From: Brachycybe producta
Taxonomy: Eukaryota; Arthropoda; Diplopoda; Playtdesmida; Andrognathidae
DNA length: 64,000 bases
Reading direction: 5' to 3'
Assembly: GCA_036925085.1 (NCBI GenBank)
Contig: JAUPFP010000096.1
Span: 383,001 to 447,000 of the forward strand
The position numbers and the translations under genes are program-made. The notes beneath the pieces are model-generated. The model was not told where the DNA came from and ran no database searches. It saw only the letters and a list, made by a program, of their open reading frames with translations. Positions within the stretch are counted from its first letter, which is position 1; each line of letters begins with the position of its first letter. This document shows, piece after piece, positions 44,565 through 55,665 of this stretch.

Positions 44565-44611
44565 TGAATAAATTAAGCGAGTGATTCCGAATCACTCGCT
44601 TAATTTATTCA
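44565..44611. repeat. 47-bp palindrome (23-bp arms, 1-base centre)
   Basis: TGAATAAATTAAGCGAGTGA...TTC, one C, then the exact reverse complement. It lies 170 bp downstream of exon 4. Confidence 0.95.
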
Positions 44612-45439
44612 GTTCTTTTCGAAAATAAATTTTTCACAAATTTGATTTACTATCTCTTTAAAAAAAATGGGGAGGGCAGTGCCCCCCAGACCCCCTGCAA
44701 CAATTAAGCTTCATTTTTACTAAAAATAACCTTCGGACTGTTCGGCCGTTCATCAAAATAGCACCCCCACCCCCCTGCAGTATGAGGGCTAAGTGGAGAG
44801 GAAGGTAAAGGGAGTGCAAAGTTTTAGGCGGCAGGGTGGAGGGGCGCAAAGTTTTATGGGGGGGTGCAACCAAGCCTAGCATGGTTGGTTGCTTGGTTAC
44901 CATGCATTGCATACGACACTGAGCGTATGCAATGCACAGCAATAAGCAAGTCACATGGTTCTTTGCTTGCTGCAACTGTTTTGCTAGTTGTTGACGATGA
45001 AGTGGTACAAATGTATTCAGCACTTTTTTTTAACAGCATCTATGTTGCATTGTACTATTGTAGGATCTTTTCCGCTTGTTGATAATGAGAGGCAAAATAA
45101 CTAGATCCAAAAGTACCAAACATTATCCCGTTTGCTACAGCCCTAGATTAGTACTGTTTATTTCGAAACATATGGCCATTGAATAAAGTGGTTGTCTTAT
45201 ATGCAAACGACTGACTATAATTTGTGACCCGTGTCCAGAAACTGAAACAAACTAGAAAATTAAGAAATACATGTCATTGTAATGGATGTTATTGGATCAC
45301 TGTTGTTTCTTGTGAAACAGACCAAACTCTGGTAGTTGCCAGTTTGATAAAAAAACAGCAAGGACTGCTGACAACCAAATTTGCTGACTGAAGTTGGCAG
45401 CTGCCATGTAATTGCAAACATCTTTTGTTCCTGATATTT
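44612..45439. other. Intron, no exon seen
   Basis: A purine-rich GGGGAGGGCAGTGCCCCCC segment and a GCATACGCTCAGTGTCG-type inverted pair near 44900-44940. No coding signal. Confidence 0.4.
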
Positions 45440-45960
45440 ATTAATGACCTCAGCAGTTGGCAGCAACTGTAGACTATTTGCTGATGATACTCTAATTTAC
45501 AAATAGGTTGATGGTATCCAAGACTATGAAACATTAGCTTTAGACTTGAAGGCAATTTAGGGATGGTGTAATACAAGGCAACTTCAGTTGAATGAAGGGA
45601 AGTGTAGTGTTATGAGGCTAACTCGGGGTAGAAATCCAATTGTGTTCAATTATAGTATGAATGACATTAATCTTCGGAGTGTCAAGTGTTATAAGTACTT
45701 GGGGGTTACAATGACAGATGATCTTTCTTGGAAAAAACACATTGATGGTGTTACTGGGAAAGCTCTACAAATGCTTTGTTTTAGTCAAAGGACATTGGGC
45801 ACCTGTCCAGCACAAGTTAAAAGTATTGTTTAGCAAGCATTGGTTCGGCCTCATCTTGAGTATCGCTGTAGTGTATGGAATCCTCACTCTGTCACACTAA
45901 TTCACTCACTCAGTTGAAATGGTTCAGCATAAGGCAGCTAGGTTTGTTTGTGGCAGGCAC
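45440..45960 (+). pseudogene. CR1/Jockey-like LINE reverse transcriptase fragment
   Basis: Broken frames give FINDLS, then RLFADDTLIYK (motif C, DD), then NEGKCSVMRLTRGRN, KCYKYLGVTMTDDLSWKKHI (motif D region) and VRPHLEYRCSVWNPHS. The order matches the LINE at 28785-29400 but the sequence is clearly a different, older element. Confidence 0.75.
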
Positions 45961-46179
45961 AAATTTACAGATAGTGTCACTGAGATGCTGTCAGTTGCTG
46001 CAATGGCATAGTTTGGCACATCGCAGGGCTGAGTTAAGTTTGAAATTGTTTGGAAAAATTACACATGGTAATTGTTCTAAACCACAGTCCAGTGATATTC
46101 ATAAAGAACTATGCATGGGCAGGGCTGACCACTCTAAGGGTATACCAAATTAGTGTTTGAAATAACTATATATTTGGAA

Positions 46180-46470
46180 CCGGAGGTGTCCAGCTAATAT
46201 GAAAACTGTCCATTGAGAGTACAATGCAATGACATGTTTCAGGCTTAACCGATTTCCGGTTTCCTTTCTGTGTAACCTTGGGGTATACCTTAATGCAGTT
46301 ATAAATGACTATTTCCTCAAGCGGAACTGTCCGAACAAAAACAAAACTGTCCATTGAGAATACAATCCAATGGAGCAAGTTTCACACTTGTCCCATTTAT
46401 GGTTTCCATTGTAGGGTAACTGTGGGGTATACCTTAATGCAATCTGAAATAGCTATATTTCTGGACACCT
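46180..46470. repeat. Two tandem ~150-bp repeats
   Basis: AAAACTGTCCATTGAGARTACAAT and GGGGTATACCTTAATGCA each occur twice, about 145-160 bp apart. Confidence 0.75.
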
Positions 46471-46899
46471 AATTATTAAGCCTTTACAACCAGAACACTT
46501 AGCAAACTGTCATTTTCTTAAAATCTTCATTCCTGTTGGTTTTAGAGAAAAATACAAGGGAAGAAATATGTTTAAATTCGTATTTTATCAAAAATAAAAA
46601 AGTCATCCATTTTAACATTAAAACTGTGATTTTCTCGTAAACCAGTAAGGTTTACGACGTTATATTAGACAAAATACAGAGACCTTGTGTCTACTATTAT
46701 TGGGTATAGATTCACCCAAAAAAGTTTTATTAGAATAGGTGACTGACACACTATGTACTCCTCTTGGCAGTCACCGAGCAGAAGTACTTAGTGATTGTTT
46801 GCCGTGGGTTAATTCCGACCTTATACCTTTCACCCAGAATTTGTTATAGTCAAGAATCATGATGCACTGTGTTATCTGCTGACTGCCAAAAACTTGCAG
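46471..46899. other. Intron, no exon seen
   Basis: AT-rich; no coding signal. Confidence 0.4.
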
Positions 46900-47107
46900 C
46901 CATGGAGGTTAGGGCATTGCCAGATGCAGGTACTGGTAAAAGATTCAGTATAGAAAGGGAGTCTTCACACAGATGCTGACTACCTTAGTTGGCATCCGGT
47001 AAATGAAGTTGTGGATCCTTCCTTAACTCAACATGTCGAGAACAATGTGGATGAGGTCATTTACTGTGTCCACAGAGAAGTGAACTGGGAGAAGGAACAG
47101 GCCAATG
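46900..47107 (+). pseudogene. Decayed Gypsy pol, RNase H end
   Basis: In pieces it reads LGHCQMQ, LHTDADYLSWHPVNEV, then DEVIYCVHREVNWEKEQAN, matching the region between RNase H and integrase of A2 and A3 (HVDADALSR, EVIYHIRSEVDWVKEQ). The gene continues after the solo LTR at 47828. Confidence 0.8.
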
Positions 47108-47823
47108 TGTAATGACCCGGTTGGTCGCCACAACACCCTGGTAAAACATTTCCGTCTTACCAGCCGCTGAACTCCCTTGGGGCGGGACCCAAGCGCTGGC
47201 TAGCCCTCCTCTTGTCTACCTGTGTTCATGGGTAGCGCCAGTCAGGAGTTCCAATCCCACACCGCAAGTCGCCGGACAAAAGGCTGATGAACAGGACGGA
47301 GAATCCATGGTGAATCCCCGGTGGATCTCACCATGGAGCCGACGCAAAGTACCGTCCGAAAATGATGGATACAGGACATTGATGGGCCGGTGTAATCCCA
47401 CCGGCCAAACCCCACCCTCCCCGTGGATACTTCCCCAAAGAATATACACGGACACCAGTGTATAGATTGTAAAATTAACAAATTAAACAAATTAAACAAA
47501 TTAAACACTCACTATTAACTAAGCACTCTTCTGCTGGACAATTTGTCCAGCAAGAACAAAACCAAAGAACAAAGATGATCCAGATGAATGGCGGCCATCT
47601 TGGCCACCTGCTGACAAAGCACACACATCACTTCTAGGGTCTAAACACACTGCCCAGTATATAATGGCGCCCCCATTATATATCCCCCAGGCTGCTCCAT
47701 CTGGTGGTGGACAGTGACCCTTGCTGTCCTTTGTGTCGTCTGTCGGGCAGCCTACTATAGGCGCCTAGCAGACAACAGGTTTTAGTCTGCTCCTACTAAA
47801 AGGAGCAGAACTGGGTCTTCACA
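47108..47823 (-). mobile_element. Solo LTR of family A
   Basis: 716 bp, minus orientation (starts TGTGAAGACCCAG, ends GGGTCATTACA), flanked by the 4-bp duplication AATG (47104-47107, 47824-47827). Its U3 hairpin CTGCTCCT / AGGAGCAG is at 47787-47808. It sits inside an older pol fragment of the opposite orientation. Confidence 0.93.
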
Positions 47824-47827
47824 AATG

Positions 47828-48470
47828 ACAGTTCATGTTCCAAAGTGAGAAATGAGCTCCTCTCCAATACCAACTCTGCTGTCAATCCTTAATGAACCGG
47901 ATGGCATAAAGCAACCTTTTAGCCATTACAAACTTGAACTGAAGTGCAGTTTGTTTTGGTAGTACCCCAATCGTGTTGAGGGCCTCAGTTTGAGAAACCT
48001 GCCTGATTGTCCCGAAGCTGGTCACTTCGGAGTGTTCAAAATGTACCAAAGGCTGCACTCACACTTCTACTGGCTAGTTATGAAGTGAAACACATCATAG
48101 TACATGCAATTTTGTGCTGTGTCAACGAGGAAGTTTGCTTGCAGTCAAGGGTACTTGCAACCAATAGTGCGAGAGTACCCAGTTCACACCTGGGAAATAG
48201 ACTGTTTCCAATTTTAGTTGGTGGTGTCACCTATGTGTTAGTCATGGTGGACTACTTCACCAGATACTGTATTGTGGCTGCAACAGTTGTAAAGTTTCTA
48301 AAAGACGAAGTATTTAGAACACCTAAGGCACTTGTCTTGGATCGTAAACCCCAATTCTGCAGCAGTCCTGCTGAAGTTTTGGGAGCACTGGGATGGAGCA
48401 TCACTACACGACGGCGTACCACCCACAAGCTAATGGGCTTATTAAGCATACACAGAAGACTGTGATAGAA
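47828..48470 (+). pseudogene. Decayed Gypsy pol, integrase part
   Basis: Reads PEAGHFGVFKMYQRLHSHFYW (in the zinc-finger region), then GGVTYVLVMVDYFTRY, VVKFLKDEVF and TPKALVLDRKPQFC (second aspartate region). Several frameshifts and deletions are present. The relationship to family A is evident but it is more diverged than A1-A3. Confidence 0.8.
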
Positions 48471-49599
48471 ACCATCAAACATTACCATCATCCGCACAAT
48501 TACAATATAATCCATTGCTTACACTATTCTGTTACCATAGCACGAACCCAATATTAACAAGATTGGTAATCAACCTGAATGAGTAGTATGAGTGTCTTAA
48601 GCAATATTTTATCTACCCCACTTACAGCACAACAACCGCCTACCCCCACCCCCCAAAAAAGCCAGGCACGCCGATGCTGATTCCATCCCTGCATACATCC
48701 AACTTTGGCCATTTTTCCCAAGCCTATTAAACTCTTGTTTATTCTAAAGAGCAACAAAGGTATAAAAAGCGTATTATTAAATACATTTTATGCACTTTTG
48801 CCATTTCTGCCAAATATAATTTTATTATACAAACACAGCTGAGCAATCCCTTTCTAACAAGCTATTGTTTATTTAAATTTGAGAAGAACATCCAGGAAAG
48901 ATACTGGGATACAGGCAGTTGGATCCAGCACACAGGGCCGGTTCTAGGCGTAGGTGGTTGCCTACGGCAGCACATTCTTAAGGGCGTCATTTTCTGGCGC
49001 AGAAAATATTTATTTTCTAAAAAAATTTTGTCTAAAACATTTTACAAACGAAAAGGATAATTTATTTTATAGCGCCATTTATAAAATTTATTCTTATTTT
49101 TATTATGGTTAATTTACTATTATTCGGCTCGCTTCGCTCGCCAGAATTTTTAATAGGGGTTTTCGCTCGCTATGTTCGCTTTTATTTATTAGAAATGTGT
49201 AACACAGTCTTGTGCTGCGGATTAATTACATATCGCCTACACATGAAAAATCTCTCAAACCGCCACTGCCAGCACAAAAAATGTCGTTTGCCCCGCCCTT
49301 TTATGAGGAACGGCGATTTCTATTTTTTTGTTACTTGGTCTGATGTCACATGCCCTGCCCTTTTATGAAGGACGGCAATTTCTGATTGGTTGATATTTGG
49401 TCTGACACTCATAAAAGGGCGGGGCAAACTGATTTTTTGCGTTTGATCCAAACGCATGTTACTGGGATTGCTCCAAAACTATATATAATTTTAGCACAAT
49501 GCATCCTTCATTATATTCAGTGAGGTTTCTATAAGCTTGTAGCGTGCGTTGTACGTAAAACCGCTTACTGATAATGTGAAAAGAAAACGAAAAATTTAG
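48471..49599. other. Intron, repeat remnants only
   Basis: A GGCCGGTTCTAGGCGTAGG segment (48936) and CCCCGCCCTTTTATGARG segments (49290-49420, partly inverted) are repeat-derived. No exon recognised. Confidence 0.4.
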
Positions 49600-49870
49600 T
49601 GCTCGGCAATCTTACTTTATCTTGCTGGCAGTGCTGGATTACGAAATAGGCAGGTTACCTGGCACCGGCATATGGGCTTTCGACCCGTCCTCCTTTATGG
49701 AGGACAGTCCTCCATTTAAGTTTTTACAAAATTTATTGTGTCGAATAGAGGACTGTCCTCCACAAAGGAGGGCGGGTGGCAAGGCTAGTCCCAAGCCTTT
49801 TAGGGGCCCCTCGACAACGGATCAAAATAATATTGATTTGATATTGAAGGAAAATTACAATCAAGCTTTC
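49600..49870 (-). repeat. Dispersed repeat, inverted partner of 32331-32639
   Basis: Same GGAGGACAGTCCTCC-type blocks as 32331-32639 but on the opposite strand, again directly adjoining a T1 MITE. Confidence 0.75.
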
Positions 49871-49874
49871 TTAA

Positions 49875-50604
49875 GAGGCGCTACATCACTAAATTAGAGC
49901 GCGAGCACCGTGTTCAATTGAGCCCATAGACCTGATGTTAAAGAAAAAATGTTAATTTTTAAAATACACAGTCGCGGCAATATGTTTATTTTTCATTTTT
50001 AAAGTTGTCCAATATTAAATTTTCAAAGTGCAGTGTGCACCGTAAATATATGCTGATCGAGTGATAGAATGACAAAAAATTGGTAAATGCGGTTATATTT
50101 TTAAAAACTATTTCAAAATCGGGAATTTCTAACTCTTATGTTAAACTCCATTTAGTACGCGCTCGTAAGAAAAAAACATCCATTAAAATACCTAAAAATC
50201 ATTTTAAAAAACCTCAATTAAACCACAGTGATGTGCTGATGTTTTCCTGGTTTTTTAAATTATTTTTACGTATTTTTATGAGAATTTTAATGGATGTTTT
50301 TTTTTTCTTATTTGGGCATACTCAATGGATTTTGACAACAAATTTAGAAATTCGCGTTTTAAAATAGTTTTTAAAGATAAAACCGCACTTACCAATTGTT
50401 TGTCATTCTATCACTCGATCAGCATATATTTAAGGTGCACGTTGCCCTTTGAAAATTTAATTTTGAACAACTTTAAATATGAAAAATAAACATCTTGCCA
50501 CGACTGTGTATTTTAAAAATTAACATGGGTCTATGGGCTTAATAGAAAAACGATGCTAGCGCTCTTTGCATAGATTTCTTGAAGTAATTTAGTGATGTAG
50601 CCTC
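49875..50604. mobile_element. MITE family T1, copy d
   Basis: Left end TTAA then GAGGCGCTACATCAC; right end GTAGCCTC followed by TAAA, a mutated TTAA. Long inverted arms as in copies a and b. Confidence 0.85.
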
Positions 50605-50838
50605 TAAAATTGTTTCAAGAAGATTTCACGACAAAAAAAATTGAACAAAGTGAATGTTTATAGTTTTGTTGGGAGCCCCTTAGAAATCGACTGTCTAGTG
50701 GCCTCCACAGGGTTTAATTTAGCACTGCTTGCTGGTGAGAAAAATCGCTGCTATAAAATATTTTAAAACCACATATACATTTATACAAATTTCAGTTTGT
50801 AGTTTGTACAAATTTCATTTTTTGTAATTTTTGTTCAG

Positions 50839-51054
50839 TTGTGTTTGACAATCAACAACATCGAACATGTGCAGAAGTCTTTAAAAGCGCTGCCTGAGGA
50901 ACTAGGTTTTAAAGCGATATTACAAGCAGTCGAGAAAGCTGAAGGAATCGCCTATGGAGAACAGTGTCGAAATTCTCTGGACAATTTGCTGCGAAGTGCA
51001 GAAGATGATGTTGCAAACAAGATAATCCACGTTGTACGAAGAGTCAGTGAAAAG
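50839..51054 (+). CDS. BAIAP3: UNC13-like gene exon 5
   Basis: Acceptor TTGTTCAG, donor GTACAG at 51055, 72 codons in phase 0. Reads LCLTINNIEHVQKSLKALPE, then ELGFKAILQAVEKAEGIAYG and DDVANKIIHVVRRVSEK. It is squeezed between two T1 MITEs, 234 bp after copy d and 98 bp before copy e. Confidence 0.92.
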
Positions 51055-51152
51055 GTACAGTATAGATATTTTTTATAGAATTTGAATGCCCAACACTTTC
51101 TTCTGAATTAACACTTTTGATCATCAAGCAACATGAGTGCAAAACTACTTAA

Positions 51153-51951
51153 GAGGCTACATTACAAAATTACTTCGAAACATCTCCGCAAAAGCGCTAG
51201 CATCGTTTTTCTATTGAGCACTTAGACCCAATGTTAAAGTAAAAATGTTTATTCTTAAAACACACAGTCGCGGCAATATGTTTATTTTTCATATTTAAAG
51301 TTGTCCAATATGAAGTTTTCGAAGTGCAATGTGCATCTTAAATATATGCTGATCGAGTAATATAATGGCAAAGAGTTGGTAAGTGCGGTTATATTTTTAA
51401 AAACTACTTCAAAATCGCGAATTTTTAATTTTTATATATTAAACTCCATTGAGTACGCGTTCGTAAGCAAAAAAACATCCATTAAAATGCTCGTAAAAAT
51501 ACCTAAAAATAATTTTAAAAACCCACAATTAAAACATAGCGAAGCCAACACATTGGCGCACGTGCTGAGTTTTTTCTTTTTTTAATTTATTCTTACGTAT
51601 TTTATCAACATTTTAATGGATGTTTTTTTTTTCTTATTTGAACGTACGTACTCAATGGAGTTTAACATAAGAGTTAGAAATTCGCGATTTTGAAATAGTT
51701 TTTAAAAATATAACCGCACTTACCAATTTTTTGCCATTCTATCACTCGATCAGCATATATTTAAGGTGCACATTGCACTTTGAAAACCTAATATTGGACA
51801 AATTTAAATATGAAAAATAAACATGTTGCAGCGACTGTGTATTTTAAAAATTAACATTTTTTCTTTAAACATTGGGTCTATGGGCTTAATAGAAAAACTA
51901 TGCTAGCGCTCTTTGCGAAGATTTTTCGAAGTAATTTTGAGATGTTGTCTC
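51153..51951. mobile_element. MITE family T1, copy e
   Basis: TTAA at 51149-51152, then GAGGCTACATTAC. The right end is eroded (GATGTTGTCTC, then GTAA for TTAA). It directly adjoins a T2 MITE, the two apparently sharing one TTAA. Confidence 0.82.
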
Positions 51952-51955
51952 GTAA

Positions 51956-52309
51956 GGTGACTTTATACATATTTTTTTATATTCCTCCCCCATCGCCTAA
52001 GGATGGCGCGCGTTGCGTTTCTGTTATGTCCTATAGGAGGTCTCTTCAACTATTCATAGTTTTGAGAAAATTTATATTTTTCAAGCGAACGTTTTTCACC
52101 AGAAACATTAAGAAATAATTGGTGATAATGTCAAGTTTTTTTATGATAATATCTTTTATAAAAAAAAAAACTTTTTATGACAGTTTGAAAAAGGCCGAAA
52201 ATAGTTTTTTATGAAATTTTCAATGGAAAATCCCAAAACAGGTCATTTTCAAACGGCTATAAAATGTTTACTTTTTAAGATATTCATCGTGAGAAAACTT
52301 TTAACAAAA
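51956..52309. mobile_element. MITE family T2, left piece, split by element A3
   Basis: Matches the complete T2 copy in reverse (CTATAGGA, TTTTTCAAGCGAA, TTTTTATGACAGTTTGAAAAA) and stops at the LTR of A3. The rest is at 62041-62180. Confidence 0.8.
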
Positions 52310-53063
52310 TGTAACGACCCGACTTGGGTCCGTTACAACACCCCGGTAAAACTTCCCCGTCTTACCGAATCCTTGACTCTCTTGGGGGCAGGGATCCAAG
52401 CGCGGACTGCCCTCTTGTCCGTCCGGTCCCTGGGTGACGCCGGACGGAAGTCTAGCTCCCCGACGATCGACGGTCGCTTTCCGCCAACATGACGAAGAAC
52501 CCATGGTAGACCCCCGATGGATCATGCCGTGGAACTGCGCGCGAAGCACCGGCCGAAACGACGGATACAGGATGGTGAAGATCGGTGTATTCCCACCAGA
52601 ATCCTCCACCCTCCCTGTGGATACTTCCCCAGAAATATTGACACGGACACAGTGTGTTTAAAGTAAAAACAAATAAAAGATAATTTATTCAAAGAATAAA
52701 TGTATGATGAATAAAGACTTACTCTATTAAATAACAAATCTCCTGGCTAATCCAGCCAGGAGAGAGAGTGGCCAAAGCACACAAACACAAGAACAAAGAG
52801 ATGAATCGTGGCCATCTTGGCCACCTGCTGAGTTGGAGCAAACAACACACATCCACTCTCTTCAAGGGTTCAACACACTGTCTCTCCTTAATGGCTGCCT
52901 TACCATTAAGTACCCCCAGGTAACTCCACCTGGGGGTTGACAGTTTCCCTATCTGGAGTTCATGTCGTCTGCCGGGCTGCCTACTATAGCAGCCTAGCAG
53001 ATGACATCAGGATTTTAGGATTGCTCCTTCTAATTAAAGAAGGAGCAAAACTGGGTTGTCACA
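52310..53063 (-). repeat. 3' LTR of A3
   Basis: 754 bp; on the minus strand TGTGACAACCCAG to GGGTCGTTACA. The U3 hairpin TTGCTCCTTCT / AGAAGGAGCAA (53021-53048) has an 11-bp perfect stem. Preceded by the GAAGTTGAGAGGAT block also found in A1. Confidence 0.9.
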
Positions 53064-53108
53064 ATCCTCTCAACTTCACTAATCCGCCCCGGGATCAGGT
53101 CCGTCGAG

Positions 53109-55665
53109 TCAGAAAGGATTGCTCCTGTGACCCCCACTCGGAGTGCCCATCCACTCCGAGATCCACCGACGTACCCACCACAGGCAAATCCGGGTGTTAT
53201 GCCACCCGCCTCCGATATCGAACTCAGTCCCCCTGAGCCTCGCCTCCTCCTGCTGTCGAAACACCTCGATGGCCAGAGTGGCAAGCTGCAGACCCTGATG
53301 TAGGGTCCGGCTCGTTAGAAGATCTACGAGGGCGGCTGCGGGATCAGACTCGCTCCCTCGTAGTGGTTGGATAACAAATTCCCCAACCATCTCTTCTAAG
53401 TCGCAGCCAAGGAGACGCTGGACGTATGGTGCCACAAGCTGGACTAGACAAACTAATCCAGCTCCTGTCCCCACCACGTCCAAAATTGCAAAACGTCCCC
53501 TAACCGGGTTGACAACAAACAACACCGGAAAGTCTCTACCACCAAAAGCAAGCACATAACGCATGTTAAAGGACGGCAACAACGGCGCCCATGGTACCGG
53601 GAGTGGCTCTCCCAAACGGTAATAACCAAGGTATTGGAACCCCTCCATTGCCGTCTGGTCCTGCCACAGACCAAGTCGGTTATTTAGAAAGACCTCTCCT
53701 TCTGAATATGGAGGACTGGCTCCAAGGCGTCGTCCCTTGCCAATGGGCTGGGGAGACCTGGCTTCCTCTTCCGGTCCTATGGTCCCAAAGACCCCCTTGT
53801 CAGGACCCGGAGAGAAGGGTGTCCTTCCTACGGAAGGCACGGGACCACGTTTGGTAGGAACATTAACTGTCTCCGCCGGGCTGCCCCCACCTCTAGGTAA
53901 AGGCGAGCTGACCCAGTGGAGAGTTCCCACTGACCAAACCCGCAGGTTCGGTGCCGCAACCACTTGCAGAAAGGATGGAGGCATGCCAAGACCAATGTCT
54001 CGCATAGACCTACCATCCGTCCGCCCCATCAACACCTGATGGCTGTGGTACGGCTGGTTCCTGGCCGACATGGTATCACTGTGTCGAACTCCTCCTCATC
54101 CGTCCCAACTCTTCTGGCAGTCGTCCCCTGGGACTCCTGACCAGAAGGTTCTGGACCTCCCTTCTTCCCATACCTGGACTTTCTCTTGTCCATCTTCATT
54201 TTCTTCTTGTGGGAAGAAGGTTTACCGTGCTTTGAGCCGGATGCACCTAAGCTCAAAGACTCACCGGGCCGGTCAGACTTAGGAGGGTTTTAGCCCCCTT
54301 TGTATGACCAGACTTCCCAACCAAAGCCTTTCCAGCTGAAGCTGTATTTGCCTCCGAGTTGGCTCCCGTAGCCGACATGACAATTGAGGACGGTCGTGCT
54401 GCCACGACCTGTCCTCTCATCCCGGGGAATGTTCATCTTCCCTGGTGCAAAAGTCGGCTGACCCTTGCCACCAACAGTTTTAGCTCTCACACCTTGGGTA
54501 GGGAGCTTGGGAGCCTGCATCGCCCCTCTCTGGGAAATGCGCTGTTGGCTAGTGGCAGTTGAGGCACTCACAACAGGTGCAACACCACGTCCGACAGGAG
54601 GTTCTCCTGTTACAAGCAAATTCTGGACTTCAGTTCCCGGCAGAGGCAGAAACAGAGATGTCCAGGGCTTGAACTCCTGTCGGTGCTCAACTTGCTTAGC
54701 TCTCATTATTCGAGCTTCGCACTTCGCCGCTTGAGCCACGTGGTACCGTGCACGGTCCTCATAGCTCCACTTGCCTGCGGGGAAGCCGGCCAGACCACCA
54801 CATGAGGTCTTAGCCTTTTTTCCCACCGGATGACTGGCCACTGGTGGGGTGAAAGGGCGGGGTTTTTTCTGTCCCTGACCACCACCACTCTGGAGTGCTC
54901 TTCCTAGGAGCAGATACTAAAGGCTGGTTGGCCTTTTTCTCCACTCTTCGGTCCTTCTTGAGAGTCCCAGACTGCCAGCTTGAACCACCAGCCGCTGTTT
55001 CGGGCGAACCCGTAACAGACGGTTGGCTAACAGGCCAGGCAGCCCCTGGGGCTCCCTCAGGAGGAGCATGGGCCTCAGCCGGAAGGCCTACTGCCAGCAT
55101 AAGTTTCGCCATGGCAGCTTTCCTCCTCTCAAGCTGAGCCTCTCTCAGCAAGAGCCCTCATCCGTGCAGCATACCTAGCAGCACCGGACTTCTTTTTGGA
55201 TTTCACTCTGTCCTTATAGCACTGCTGGGCAGCGAACTCCCCGATGTAGGATCGTTTCCCATCCGCAATCAGAAAACCTTCCGACGGCATCTGGTACTTC
55301 CGACTTTTCTCTAACCGATCGAGTCGGTCCTCTTCAGCTTCCCCCGACGGGTAAGCATCCAGAGGACTCCCTTGAACGGTGGGAGTACTTTCCCGGGATC
55401 CGGTCATCGACCATTTACCCGGGGAGGCCTTTCCTCTCCCTTCAGACTCCAAAGAGTCCTCTGAAGAGAGGATACACTGGCCTCTCCACTGCCTGGTGAT
55501 GTGCACCACGGGAACCTCCGTAGTGTCCCTCCCAGCCTCCGGACTTTCCATAGCCAGGCTAGCCAATTCTAGCCGGCTTCGGTTTGCCGGAACTACTAGT
55601 TTTCTTCTGGCAACCAGCGATCCTGCATCTCCATTTTTTCCGGTGAAACATGTTTTAGGTGCCAA
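53109..55665 (-). pseudogene. Third ORF of family A, A3 copy (unknown function)
   Basis: I do not recognise this protein. Five overlapping or adjoining minus-strand frames (55129-55665, 54810-55151, 54290-54841, 54029-54256, 53109-54071) follow each other and probably derive from one ORF of roughly 800 codons. N-terminal part: KRSYIGEFAAQQCYKD, then a Lys/Arg/Ala-rich helix-like block. Middle: SYEDRARYHVAQAAKCEARI, then a KKKMKMDKRKSRYGKK basic patch that could bind nucleic acid or direct to the nucleus. C-terminal globular part: YYRLGEPLPVPW, VLFVVNPVRGRF, LLGCDLEEMVGEFV and ALVDLLTSR, all matched in A1. No signal peptide is seen. The true start codon is unresolved. Confidence 0.8.

Noticed and set aside
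53109-54071. Third ORF as a retroviral envelope gene
   Set aside because: No signal peptide, furin-like site or clear C-terminal membrane anchor visible; the position alone is not enough.
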